Assembly (NCBI GenBank): GCA_001931905.2
Contig: MSJI02000888.1
Span: 1-64,000, forward strand
DNA: 64,000 bases
Origin: Cladosporium sp. IMV 00045
Taxonomy: Eukaryota; Ascomycota; Dothideomycetes; Cladosporiales; Cladosporiaceae
Direction: 5' to 3'
The stretch's first letter is position 1; each line of letters opens with the position of its first letter. Below the pieces are notes generated by a model. It was not told the DNA's origin. It saw only the letters and a program-made list of their open reading frames with translations, and made no database searches. The position numbers and the translations under genes were made by a program. Of the stretch, positions 32,515 through 42,637 are shown one piece after another.

Positions 32515-33754
32515 TTAGTCAGCGTCCACTTGCCGGGTATCAGTATGCAGACGCTTGGATGCAGGTTCCTCAGCGGACGTGTCAAGCGGACGCAGACGCT
32601 TGGATGCAGGTTTCTCAGCAGACGTGTCAAGCGGACGAGCTGGTAGGGGGTAGCTCGACTAAATAAACAATCAGTAAGAAGGTTCAAATCATCACAATGG
32701 CGAAGGATGAGATCATTGAGTACGATACCTGCGGTTGACCAGTGACGACTGGCGTGCGCTCTTCGCTCTGCTCGTATGGGGAGCTTTCCATGCTGAAGTC
32801 GTCCTCGAATGTGATCTTCCACTTCCGGGTAACAAAAGACCAGGTCGCCAAGATTGCATCGCCAAAAGGAGGAAGCGTAGGTCGAAATGTTACCGTCTCA
32901 GTCGGCTTCGATGGAAGATGCGGCCCGAGAGATTCCTCACACCACGTAGTCGTCTGCCATTTCTGGTCAACGAAAGACCAGACCATGGTCTCTGCCAGGA
33001 GTATACCAGACGTTCCTGGAATTGAGGGACGATTCTCCAGAGGTGACGGGAACAGTGCGAACCCAGGAGATCGCGAGACTCTTGAGACAAGGGTGGGAGT
33101 TTCAAGGGCCCTTTTGTTTGACGGTTGCTTGTCAAACAGAGTCCCTGCCTTGCGACGTTTGGTGTACTCGTCCACACCCAAGCTCGTCAACAGCTTATCA
33201 TGCTTACCAGATGACTGCTGTTGCTTGTGCGTCATGCCAGGAGGGTCGAGGTATTTGCGCGGATGGGCGCGAATATCAGCGTTGAGGAAGTCACCTTTTT
33301 TGCGGAGTTGATCCGCAGTCTCACCTTCCCAGTCGGCCTTGACGTTGTCCATAGGCTCTGGGAATACTGCTTGTTTTTTCTTATATTTTACCTCGTCACG
33401 ATCTTTATATGGAGGGAGATTGTAACCCTCCCTACTCCGAGTCATCATGGTGGCCCACTGCGCGTCGTTCATGGGCTTGGTGTGCAATACACACTCGGCT
33501 TTCCTACCAGCAAAGTGACGGCATTCGGAACAGGGATCATTTGCATCAGGGCGACCTACCTTGTCGCACTGCAGAGCCTTCTCGCAGCACCTTCTACATG
33601 ATTGAGTTTTAGGGAACTCAAATCCAGTCTTGTCGCGCGTTGAAGGATCAAGATTCGAGTGGTGATCCAATCCACAACTGCCTGGGCATTCTCCAGTCGC
33701 CCACTTTGGGCATGGCTTGCTGGAATTATTGAACGTATACTCCTGGGCGTCCAT
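32515..33754 (-). CDS. Cys-rich hypothetical protein with tandem 15-residue repeat
   Basis: Exon 1 (33754-32729) and exon 2 (32658-32515) joined across a 70-base intron give 389 residues. The N-terminus has CPKWATGECPGSCGLDH, a CCCH-like zinc motif. CRRCCEKALQCDKVGR follows, then PCSECRHFAGRKAEC; together this resembles a Zn2Cys6 cluster with a longer last spacing. The middle contains two related modules, VWSFVDQKWQTTTW and TWSFVTRKWKITFE. Exon 2 carries RPLDTSAEKPASKRL twice in tandem. If the intron were retained, the protein would end 14 residues after the donor. I do not recognise the family; the Cys motifs suggest a nucleic-acid- or metal-binding protein. It is divergent from GOS1. Confidence 0.65.
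32548..32637. repeat. Tandem repeat, 45-base period, two copies
   Basis: Copies at 32548-32592 and 32593-32637 differ at two of 45 positions and lie in frame within exon 2 of the Cys-rich gene, encoding RPLDTSAE(K/E)PASKRL. The high identity suggests a recent duplication and possible length variation between strains. Confidence 0.9.
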
Positions 33755-34127
33755 TTTTTGTTGCTGTATGAACGTCGGTTGAGCTGTATACGTGTTTGTG
33801 TCAATCCGTGGATGTGTGAGTGCGCGCTTGATTGCGTGTTTGTCGAGAGAATGTTCTTTGTGTAAGGTAATCGCGAAATAGACTTTCGAATCTGTATTGC
33901 GCTAGCGGATCGCGCCTCCCGGAACAGATGACGCGCCACTCGCTTAGCGGATTCTCGCTAGAGATTCCCGATGCGGCAGGATGCTGGTGTTCAGTCGCCG
34001 ACTACAGTGAAAGACGGGGCTGAGGTGTTAGTAAGGCGGTTAGAGGACTTGCATTCTCGCTTGCACTATACAAATCGCTTCACATCACTTCACTTGCGAG
34101 AGTTACCAGACTCCCATATCAACAAAC
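33755..34127. promoter_or_regulatory. Divergent promoter region, Cys-rich gene / GOS1
   Basis: 373 bases between divergent start codons. It contains a GTGT-rich segment at 33795-33850. No specific sites identified. Confidence 0.4.
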
Positions 34128-34983
34128 ATGGCTGCTGCAGGAGCCACCTGGGCGCAGGTGCGGCAGCAAGCAAGAGCAGCAGAAACACAGGTCGGTGAAG
34201 AGCAGATGGATGAAAGAGTGGTATCTTAAAAGGTATACTAACACAACTCTCTAGACGGAATCGCTTTTCCACACATATGCTCAATTCGCCGCCAAATCAG
34301 ACGCAGACCCAAAACCCAGCGAAGAGGAACAGAAAACTGAAGAGCAGCTAAATGAGATCCTCGAAAAGGTGTGTCTCTCTCCCATACCATACAGTCCGCC
34401 GGTATATGGCTCGCAACCTTCAATACCAAACCCCAACTTAAGACCTACAGCAAAGTACAACTCAACTAACCCTCCCAACCAGCGCACATCCCTCATCGCC
34501 CAACTCTCGCGCATCCTCGACTCCGAGCCCACAACCTCCGCCCTCAAATCAACCAACCTCGCCCGCCACCGCGAAATCCTGCAACAACACCGCACGGAAC
34601 TGTCGCGCTTAAAATCGCAAATCTCCACCGCCCGCGACCGCGCCAACCTCCTCTCCAACGTGCGCTCGGACATCTCCGCCTACCGCGCGCGCGACAACCC
34701 CGAGTCCGCCGAAGCGGACTACATGCTGGACGAGCGGCGGCGGCTGGACAACAGCCACAACATGACGGACGCGGTGCTGAGCCAGGCGTACGCCGTCAAC
34801 GAGAGTTTCGCCCTGCAGAGGGAGAGTCTGAGCAGTATTCAGAGGAGGATTACCGGTGCTGCGGCGCAGATTCCGGGGATTAATGGGTTGATGCAGAGGA
34901 TTGGGAGTAAGAAGAGGAGGGATGGGATTATTCTGGGGAGTTTCATTGCGTTTTGCTGTTTGGTGTTGTTTTGGTTTTGGTGA
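34128..34983 (+). CDS. GOS1: Golgi SNARE Gos1 (GOSR1/GS28)
   Basis: Three exons (34128-34190, 34255-34368, 34483-34983) give 225 residues; introns are 64 and 114 bases with good branch points. It begins MAAAGATWAQVRQQARAAET, which matches the Gos1 N-terminal helix. The v-SNARE N-terminal region (LEDSEPTT-like: RILDSEPTTSALK) follows. The SNARE helix includes NESFALQRESLSSIQRRITG, and the single C-terminal membrane anchor is IILGSFIAFCCLVLFWFW. The protein acts in intra-Golgi and ER-Golgi vesicle fusion. A GAG microsatellite begins immediately at its stop codon. Confidence 0.95.
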
Positions 34984-35021
34984 GGAGGAGGAGGAGGAGG
35001 AGGAGGAGGAGGAGGAGAGAT
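34981..35021. repeat. (AGG)n microsatellite
   Basis: About 12 perfect GAG/AGG units directly after, and starting within, the TGA stop codon of GOS1. Likely in the 3' UTR. Confidence 0.9.
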
Positions 35022-35668
35022 TGATGTTGCGATCTTGCGATCTGTGTTGCTTTTTGTTCCGTTTGGGCGGCGAGGCGTTTTGGTGTTTCCTTCGTCGTTT
35101 ATTTTGCATCTTGCTCTGCGGAGTGGGTGTTTCTTGGATCTGGTTCTTGTCAAGAGTAGTACCGGTTGTGAACAGTGCAGCTATTGTACAATATCCCTCA
35201 TATGGCGCCTGCCAGGAAATCACAAAACACCAGAACACAGGGCGCTCCGTTCCCCTTGCTGGAGGTTGTCTCAATGGAGGATCCTCGCTTTTGGATCCAC
35301 TGCGCCGCCGAAAACAGCACTGCGCAAAGTGTCGTGCAAGGAAACAGCGAGATCCGGTAGGGGATGCAGATTTTGTTCGCATGTACTTCTGGTACAGTAT
35401 GTACAAATCGATACAGAGATGATTAACAATAAGTAGGAGCCATGGCTTGCCCACACAGTCACAACAGCAAGAAGAAAGAGGAATTCGTTTACAACATCAT
35501 CAAGCAAGCAGTCTCAACCGCTATCTCCAAATCAGGACGCAAGTCACTCAAACCGGCGAGCTTGAAAGCCAAACATGACCCGTGGAAGAGGCGCAGTCCG
35601 ACCTCTTCTCCCATAACAAAGGAGCACAAGCCCAACAGGACCAACGACAACACCCTCCCTCCCACCCC
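34984..35668. other. Intergenic, convergent 3' regions
   Basis: 685 bases between GOS1 (+) and the Zn2Cys6 gene (-). After the microsatellite no gene is supported. Confidence 0.4.
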
Positions 35669-36617
35669 TCAGAAATACTTCTGCAACTGCTCCTCATCCA
35701 GCTCCGCCGCGATCTCCGGATCGACATTCGCCGGAATATTCACTCCCGGGGACGGATTCGACGAAAGCGGCTGCTCCACCACCGCCACTCTCGCCTCTGC
35801 GGGCGAAAAAGGCGGTCTCGAGCTGCGCCTCCGCTCGTCGATGAAACCGGGTTCGCCGGCGTCCACGGTGCTGGAATGGCTCATGGCGCGCTTGCGCCTG
35901 TCCAGCAATTCCGCCGTCCCGTAAGGTGATTCGCCTTCGCTCAGAATCTGCTGGTGCGCCAGCCACCAGCGCTGCCGGTCGTCTTCGGCTAGGAGGGGCT
36001 GCTGGTTCCATTCGCTCGTTTTGGCCGAGTACGGCATGGTCGCGTAGCGCTCTTGCAGGCGCTTGACGACGCGGTCGACGGGTTCGGCGGGAACGCTGCC
36101 GGCGCTCTCGCCTGTGTGCGCTGCTTGTTGCGCGTGGTAGAGTTTCGTTAGGGCATCGTAGAGGACTGCTTCGGTGTTGACGAGACGGGTCTCGAGGACG
36201 GCGAGGTAGCCGACTTGGGGACCGCGTTGTTTGGCTTCGGGGTAGTGGCAGGTGACTTTTGCTTCGATGCAGTGCGTGCACGAGGGGCTGGGAGGGGTGT
36301 TAGTTGGTGGTGGTGGTGGTGTTGTCGACATAGCCAGAGAGACGGTGGCGAGGGCGCCATGGAGCGAGCGACGACCATGAATGAGTGGATGAATGGGGAG
36401 AGAGAGGGAGAGGCTTACAGTTTGCGGTCACACTGTGGAAGGATAGAGGACTATATTAGCAAGACCGTAATGTCCAAGTAATTATTCCTCCCTCTTAAGC
36501 CATTTTTTACGCGAGCTTCCCACTCCCAAGTCCTGGCCTTACCTTGGTCTTGCGCCGACGGCATACCTCGCATGACAGGGGGTTTTGCTGCGCGGACGAC
36601 GACGACGATGATGAAGG
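35669..36617 (-). CDS. Small Zn2Cys6 DNA-binding protein, 5' end unresolved
   Basis: Three exons are visible: about 36617-36543, a 14-base exon 36432-36419, and 36287-35669. Splicing yields CEVCRRRKTKCDRKLPSCTH followed by CIEAKVTC, an exact Zn2Cys6 cluster (C-x2-C-x6-C-x6-C-x2-C-x6-C). No single reading frame contains it. A coiled segment follows (YLAVLETRLVNTEAVLYDAL). The C-terminal half is polar with an RRRSSRPP patch and ends DEEQLQKYF. The total is about 235 residues, without the usual fungal-specific activation domain. The open frame of the first visible exon starts after a TAG at 36618-36620 without an ATG, so a further 5' exon is likely, perhaps with ATG near 36698. Target genes unknown; it lies about 2.2 kb from hmgA's 3' end. 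Confidence 0.75.
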
Positions 36618-37507
36618 CTACAAATCGCAGCCGAGGCAACCTGGTCAGCCTAAGAAGAACACGCGAAATTCCACACCGAAAGGCGTAATGTGACCGGCGT
36701 TTTCAACATGAGAGCCATCGGCAACAGGTGATCTCTCTTTAGTTACATACAGGATCTCTGACCTGGGCGAACGCTTGAGAGGGTTTTGACATGACGCGGC
36801 GCGCGTATCTCGTTCTGGAGGGGTGGGTGGGTGGGCGGATGGCGCGGAGGGCGAAGTCGAGGCGGACGATTGTCACGCCGAAGGGAGAAATTCCCCCAGT
36901 TATGAGAGGGCTTTTTGTTTGGGCGGGGAGAGAGGACCGAGAGAGGACTTGCTTTGGAGACATGAATCCTTCCGAGGTTAAACTCTGTATTTCGCAGGTG
37001 GTTTTTGCTTGGTACGTGTGATTTATTACGGCATAGCTTTCGATGCTGACTTTCTTTGCCACTTATTGACTGTAGTGCTTTATACGATATTTATACCAAT
37101 TGATCCGTGAGGACTTGTATCTTGCATTGTATTGTATAGAACCACCAGCAAAAGATAATTGCGGCCATCCTGCTGAGAAGTCATGCGCCATTTGTCCGTC
37201 AATCTCTCAAGTACCGCGAATGCAGCCATCGTATAGCACATAGACATTGCTTGCTCCAATGTGCTAATATGCCGATTATCAAGTAATAAACCCTTTTCTC
37301 GCCTTTTACGCCGTTCCCTCTTGTCCCAGTACGCCTGGTCTAATAACAAGTACTTCAACATCGTTGTCGTGCGGCGATAAGTCCTCGACTCCACGCATTG
37401 TGGCTGGGTTCGCTGTCAGGAGAAAACCCGCTTCAAAGATAATGATCCTCTTGCCGTGAATCCATTTTCCTTTGGGTATCAATCAAAGACAATCCTCAGA
37501 AGGCAGC
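36618..37507. other. Intergenic (~0.9 kb)
   Basis: Holds the undefined 5' end of the Zn2Cys6 gene near 36620-36710. The rest has no supported gene. Confidence 0.4.
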
Positions 37508-38461
37508 TCAAGTCTCCACCACCATCTCGTCAGCGACACCCTCGTTATCGCCAAACAAGCCAGCGATTTTGAAAGGCTCCGCCATCGTCTGCACAATCGT
37601 GACCTGCGACTGACCCTTGCCCTTGCCCTTGGGTTCCACCTTCTTCGTCTCCTGCACAGTCGGCAAGCGTACTCTGTCCTCGTTAACATCGTTAAGCACG
37701 ACGAGCGACGCGGCGTGCAAGTTCGGCACACCGCCGCGCCCAAGCCTGCCGCGCTTCCTCGCAACGTCAACCAGGAACCTCGTCGGAAGGTCGCTGTTGG
37801 CCGTGACGATGGGAGGGAGCTGGTAGTAGTCGATCAAGCGCTGCACACCGTCCTCGGTCTGCTGCATGCGCTCCATGAGCGCCGAGACGGCTTTGATGGG
37901 GTCCGCGAGCGCTTGCTTGGGCAAAACCTTCTTCGCCGGCTGTACGTTGGGTGCCTTCTTCTTTTCATCCGCAACACCGCCCCAGCCTCCCTCATCGTCG
38001 TCATCCTCGTCGTCCTCCTCATCATCGTCATCCTCGTGTGCCATAGCCCTCGCTTGCGCCGAAGCAAGCAGCGCAGCCATAGGATTGCTGCCATCATCCT
38101 CCACATCCATATCGGCATCCATCTCGACCTCGTGTTCGAGCGCACCCGCCGCAGCACGTCCACTAGGCCCCGGAAGCGGCTCGTCGACAACCGCCTTGCC
38201 CTCCCTGCGAGCCTTGGCCATCTCCCTCCTCTGCAGCTGCTCCTCCTCATTCTTACGCTTGCGCTCCTCGATCTCGGCCAGAATCTGCGCCTTGAACGGC
38301 AGCGCGTTGGGGATGCCCGGGTCCTTCTTCAGTCGGCTGCGCCATTGCGGGTTGTTCTTCGCCGCTTTGCGGTCTTTGCGCTGCTTCTCGGCCGATTTCT
38401 TCTTGATGTTGTGGCGCAGGCGCGTCGACTGGCGCTTGGATGTAGGCTTGCCGACCTTCAT
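37508..38461 (-). CDS. NUG1/GNL3L-like protein lacking the GTPase domain
   Basis: A single exon encodes 317 residues. The N-terminal ~85 residues (MKVGKPTSKRQSTRLRHNIK, then NNPQWRSRLKKDPGIPNALP) match the basic RNA-binding start of Nug1/GNL3L nucleolar GTPases. The C-terminal part (LADPIKAVSALMERMQ, LIDYYQLPPIV, then FLVDVARKRGRLGRGGVPNL) matches the region that normally follows the circularly permuted GTPase. Between them is only an Asp/Glu-rich linker (about 120-165). The expected NKxD, GxxxxGKS and DxxG motifs and roughly 200-250 residues are absent, with the frame intact. Full-length relatives act in 60S subunit maturation and export. This could be a natural short paralogue or a gene that lost its domain. 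Whether a full-length copy exists elsewhere cannot be seen. Confidence 0.8.
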   Translation of the reverse strand: MKVGKPTSKRQSTRLRHNIKKKSAEKQRKDRKAAKNNPQWRSRLKKDPGIPNALPFKAQILAEIEERKRKNEEEQLQRREMAKARREGKAVVDEPLPGPSGRAAAGALEHEVEMDADMDVEDDGSNPMAALLASAQARAMAHEDDDDEEDDEDDDDEGGWGGVADEKKKAPNVQPAKKVLPKQALADPIKAVSALMERMQQTEDGVQRLIDYYQLPPIVTANSDLPTRFLVDVARKRGRLGRGGVPNLHAASLVVLNDVNEDRVRLPTVQETKKVEPKGKGKGQSQVTIVQTMAEPFKIAGLFGDNEGVADEMVVET

Positions 38462-38842
38462 GGTGGGCAAGTTTTGTTTTTGTTGTGGTGGTGTGGAAGG
38501 AATGGGGTTTTGAAAACCGCTTCCGAACGAACGATAAGATCTAGAGCAGCGAGGCAACTTTTTTGGGTGTGAAAGACTTTGGGACCCGCTTTTTGGGGCC
38601 GGGCTTTGAATTCTGCCGCTGAAGCGGTGAGGTGCCTACCTACTCTTCTACATGCTCACGAATATAAACGCAGATCCATGATACCAATGTACAACATGTC
38701 AATCTCGAGCACATATTCGATCACACGTCAGAATGTAAGGTTTCAGCTGCTGGTGGAAAGTATTTTCTGCAATCTGTTATTTAAACCACTAGATGAGTGC
38801 TACCAACTACAACCTCCAACCAAATCACCACCCCACAACCCC
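38462..38842. other. Intergenic between NUG1-like gene and hmgA
   Basis: 381 bases between the start of the NUG1-like gene and the 3' end of hmgA, both on the minus strand. Nothing recognised. Confidence 0.4.
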
Positions 38843-40276
38843 TCAAGATGTCCAATGCGGAACCTGACCTTTATCACCGATATACCCCTCAACACCCCCA
38901 GGAACATCATTCTGAATCTTCCCCGGCGCAGGCCTCCTGAAATGCGGCTTCAACCCCTCCCAGCTCTCAGCATTATAATCCGGCTGGACCTTCTTACACT
39001 TCTTCAACCCCCAATCCGTGACACCCACCATAAAGCACGACTCAAACATAAACGCCATACTCCCCTCACCAACCTTCATAGGCTTCAACTCCGCATTTGA
39101 AGCCTTCTCGTGCGTCGCCGCATCCGGCCCGTGAGCGGACATGACATTATGCAGCGACGCGCCGGCGGGCTGGAAGCCACCGCCCGTCTTTGCGTCGTAC
39201 TGCCCGTGGATCAGACCCATGAACTCGCTCATCGTGTTGCGGTGGTACCAGGGCGGGCGGAAGGTGTCTTCCTGCACCAGCCAGCGGGGAGGGAAGATGA
39301 CGAAGTCGGCGATCGCGGTGCCGGCGTGGTCGGACTGCGCCGTCAGCACGGTGAAGATGCTCGGGTCTGGATGGTCGTAGCTTATGCTGCCCATGGTGTT
39401 GAAGCGGCCCAGGTCGTATTTGTACGGGTAGTAATTGCCGTGCCAGGCGACGACGTCGAAGGGTGTGTGGTTCTGCTTTGCGGCGAAGAGGTGCCCGGCG
39501 AATTTGGACAGGATGGTGTAGGTGCTGGTGCCGTCGTTGTCTTCGACGAATGAAGCGACTGGCGCTTGGAAATCGCGAGCGTTTGCTAATGCATTACTGC
39601 CCATGGGTCCCAATTCTGGCAGCGTGAAATGGTTCTGATACAGCTCGCAGATATATCCTCGAACAGGCCCTTCCGGCAGGGTGACGCGATACCGAATGCC
39701 ACGCGGGATGACACAGATCTCGTTGGGCCGCACGAGAAGTCTGCCCAGCTCTGTCTGGATATCGAGCGCGCCATGCTGCGGCACGATAAGGAAGTCGCCG
39801 TCCGCGCTGTAGAATGCGTCGTTGGCATCCATGTCTTTACCAGCGGCGTAGATGAAGATGCCCAGACCACTCTTCATGGTAGGATCGCCCGCGCCGGCAA
39901 CGAGATGGAGCGCGTGCACCCAGTCTACGGACTCGTCCAGATCGAAGGGATCCCATCTCAGCTGGTTGGGTATCTGGTGGATCTTCTCGTGAGGCTTGTT
40001 CTCGGGATTCGTATTGTAAGTCGAGCTTTCTCTGGGCTCGAAAGGGGAATGGGCGCTGGCTGGCAAGATGCGATACAGCCAGGTCTGCTGGTTCTCATGT
40101 CTGGGCGCTGTGAATGCGGTGCCGGATAGTTTCTCGTTGTAGAGACCTAGGGGCGCTTTCTGTGGGTTGTTGGCTCCGATCGGCAATGCTCCCTCTACTG
40201 CTTCTGTCTCGTGGTAGCTGTTGAAGCCACTGAGGTATTGGTATTTCTCGGCGAGCTTGAACTCTGTGACTGGCAT
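38843..40276 (-). CDS. hmgA: Homogentisate 1,2-dioxygenase
   Basis: A single exon encodes 477 residues from the ATG at 40276 ([20 protein letters not shown]). It has the N-terminal cupin region, including [20 protein letters not shown] and [10 protein letters not shown]. The iron-binding motifs are also present: [15 protein letters not shown] (His and Glu ligands) and [10 protein letters not shown] (second His). The enzyme opens the aromatic ring of homogentisate to maleylacetoacetate in tyrosine, phenylalanine and phenylacetate catabolism. Loss of it causes homogentisate build-up and brown pyomelanin. It is divergent from fahA over 717 bases, an arrangement also known in Aspergillus, which suggests shared regulation. 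Confidence 0.97.
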   Translation of the reverse strand: MPVTEFKLAEKYQYLSGFNSYHETEAVEGALPIGANNPQKAPLGLYNEKLSGTAFTAPRHENQQTWLYRILPASAHSPFEPRESSTYNTNPENKPHEKIHQIPNQLRWDPFDLDESVDWVHALHLVAGAGDPTMKSGLGIFIYAAGKDMDANDAFYSADGDFLIVPQHGALDIQTELGRLLVRPNEICVIPRGIRYRVTLPEGPVRGYICELYQNHFTLPELGPMGSNALANARDFQAPVASFVEDNDGTSTYTILSKFAGHLFAAKQNHTPFDVVAWHGNYYPYKYDLGRFNTMGSISYDHPDPSIFTVLTAQSDHAGTAIADFVIFPPRWLVQEDTFRPPWYHRNTMSEFMGLIHGQYDAKTGGGFQPAGASLHNVMSAHGPDAATHEKASNAELKPMKVGEGSMAFMFESCFMVGVTDWGLKKCKKVQPDYNAESWEGLKPHFRRPAPGKIQNDVPGGVEGYIGDKGQVPHWTS

Positions 40277-40993
40277 TATGATGAATTGTAAGTTGGCGAT
40301 CAAATACAGATATCACAGACTAAGCTTCTCGCCGCATTAATCGATCGTGGACAATAACCTGAGGCGGCCTTGATTATATCTATGCGAGCCTGTCCTCACG
40401 TCTGGGGTGAGATTGTGGAGAAGCGACATGCTCCACCAAACAATCCGCCAACGTCCTCGGGTCAGAGGCGAACGGCACTAGACTTCACTTCCGCACCTTG
40501 TTCGCGCATGCTTCCGCCGTGGACATCATTCCGCGTCGGTATATACTGCACCGCAGTAGTGCCAATTCAATATTCACTTCTGCAAACGCTTCTGATCACG
40601 ATGGCTCGCGTGCCCCTCAGCGGGGTTGCTCGTGTGAGCTGTGATGAAATGAGACACCCAAACCGACCCCGCATCGAGCTCTCCCTGCGGAAAGGCGACC
40701 GTCACGGCGGAATGTCAAACAGAGCTCGACATTCGAACAACGCACCCTCCCACCATTGATCGTACTACTCCCTTGCACATCACTGCTCAGCTACTTGCCG
40801 TGTACGCCATCTGTAAGCCGACAGCCTGGCATTGGTAGGTAGCCGGGACCTGTCGTATCTCGCTGATCCAATCCCCAAAGCGGCATCAACAACATCACCT
40901 TGCGTCCTTGCTCACGGAGCTGCCAGCAGTGGCAGCAACAGCATCAACTAAACCACCCTCACCAGAACCTCTCAATCCATTGAAGGCGCTACA
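40277..40993. promoter_or_regulatory. Bidirectional promoter hmgA / fahA
   Basis: 717 bases between divergent start codons of two successive pathway enzymes. In Aspergillus this pair is co-induced by phenylalanine/phenylacetate through a Zn2Cys6 activator. I did not identify a specific binding site by eye. Short ORFs inside are not supported. Confidence 0.65.
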
Positions 40994-42301
40994 ATGGCGC
41001 CTCTCACTTCCTGGGTCGACGTTGACCCCAAGTCCCACTTCTCCATCTACAACATCCCTTTCGGCATCATCTCAACTGCCGACAACAAGAAGCCGCGTCC
41101 AGCCATTGCCATTGGCGAATATGCCCTTGACCTCGCAGCGTTCACCGAGGGCAATGGCTTCTCAGCCCTGTCGACCATCCAGCCCTACCAGAGCGTCTTC
41201 CTCGAGCCGACGTTGAACGCCTTCGCCGCTCTCACGCGCGAGTACCACACCATCGTCAGAGAGTACTTGCAAAGCGTCCTCCTCAATGGAGGTCCATTCC
41301 CAGAGGTCCTCCAACGCAACTTCGACCTACGCAAGAAAGCTCTGCTCCAGTTGGAGCAGTGCGAGAACCATCTGCCGATGAAGATCGGTGATTATACTGA
41401 TTTCTACGCCGGCTTGAATCACGCGCACAACGTTGGAACTTTGTTCCGTGGCGAAGAGAATGCTCTTCAGCCAAACTACACTCACATGCCAGTTGGCTAT
41501 CACGGTAGAGCCTCAAGCGTCGTCGTCAGTGGAACGCCCATTCAACGCCCAAATGGCCAGATTTTGGAAAACCATTCCGCTGAGGTCAAGCAGCCGATTC
41601 TTTCCCCAAGCCGCAAGCTTGATTTCGAGCTCGAGCTGGGCTGTTTCGTCTGCGCCAACTCGGACATGGGCGATGTCATCCGTATCGAAGATGCTCCAGA
41701 TTACCTCTTTGGCATGGTCCTCATGAACGATTGGTCGGCACGTGACATTCAAGCATGGGAGTATCAGCCTCTCGGACCCGTTCACAGCAAGAACTTCGGC
41801 ACGTCCATCAGCCCGTGGGTGGTCTTGATGGATGCACTGGAGCCGTTCGCCGCTCACGGCATCCCGACGAAGACGAAGCCGCTCCCGTACCTCGACGAGA
41901 AGAAGAGGGAGAGCCACTTCGACATCGATCTGAATGTCAACATCACTACGCACGATGGCAAGACCACCACTGTGAGCGAGGTCTCGTCGAAGAACCTCCT
42001 TTTCTCCTTCCCGCAAATGTTGGCTCACCACACCATCGGTGGCTGCCCGTTCAACGTCGGCGACCTCCTTGGCAGCGGCACCATCTCCGGACGTGCAGAG
42101 AATGAAAAGGGCTGTCTGCTCGAGATGACCGAAAATGGTACGGTCGAAGTCAAGCTCGCGGGTGGTGAGAAGCGCACCTATCTCGCCGACTATGACGAAG
42201 TCGCCTTCTCTGGCGTGTGTGGAAGCGAGCCAGGCGCTCTGGTTGGGTTTGGTGAGTGTTCTGGCACCCTCGAGCCTGCTGCGGAGCTCAAATTCGAATG
42301 A
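40994..42301 (+). CDS. fahA: Fumarylacetoacetase
   Basis: A single exon encodes 435 residues. The N-terminal SH3-like domain starts MAPLTSWVDVDPKSHFSIYN. The catalytic domain has DYTDFYAGLNHAHNVGTLFR, LDFELELGCFV (metal-binding Glu residues) and LMNDWSARDIQAWEYQPLGP with GTSISPWVV, all family signatures. The enzyme hydrolyses fumarylacetoacetate to fumarate and acetoacetate, the last step of tyrosine catabolism, in the cytosol. Length is normal. It works downstream of HmgA; the intermediate isomerase gene (maiA) is not visible in this window. Confidence 0.97.
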   Translation: MAPLTSWVDVDPKSHFSIYNIPFGIISTADNKKPRPAIAIGEYALDLAAFTEGNGFSALSTIQPYQSVFLEPTLNAFAALTREYHTIVREYLQSVLLNGGPFPEVLQRNFDLRKKALLQLEQCENHLPMKIGDYTDFYAGLNHAHNVGTLFRGEENALQPNYTHMPVGYHGRASSVVVSGTPIQRPNGQILENHSAEVKQPILSPSRKLDFELELGCFVCANSDMGDVIRIEDAPDYLFGMVLMNDWSARDIQAWEYQPLGPVHSKNFGTSISPWVVLMDALEPFAAHGIPTKTKPLPYLDEKKRESHFDIDLNVNITTHDGKTTTVSEVSSKNLLFSFPQMLAHHTIGGCPFNVGDLLGSGTISGRAENEKGCLLEMTENGTVEVKLAGGEKRTYLADYDEVAFSGVCGSEPGALVGFGECSGTLEPAAELKFE

Positions 42302-42637
42302 TGAAGTACTTGGAAGAAGCATCGAATCTGGCGTGGATTGGCTTGTGATGGTTTAGTCTCTTAGGCTCTCGTATGTGTTCTGGTATTGACTTTTGACTTC
42401 TTCACTTTCTCTCGAATCGTCTCATGGATTTCTCGAAGCGACGCAGGTATTGCTGTTGCAGTGCATATAAGTGAGGCAGAAGGAACGTTTCTTCGTATCA
42501 TCACTTCATCGTCGACACTATCAATTATCACAGCAAAGTACACTCATATCATCACTGAATCACGACCTATGACACATAAACAATTCAAAAAGACTGCACC
42601 CTTTTCACAAGCACATCACCTCCCCATCAACACGACA
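42302..42637. other. Intergenic between fahA and hypothetical gene
   Basis: 336 bases, tandem gene orientation. No feature recognised. Confidence 0.4.

Noticed and set aside
34609..35454. 281-codon minus-strand ORF
   Set aside because: Antisense to the last GOS1 exon and the GAG microsatellite, giving poly-Ser.
37472..38572. 366-codon plus-strand ORF
   Set aside because: Antisense to the NUG1-like gene, whose sense frame has clear family similarity.
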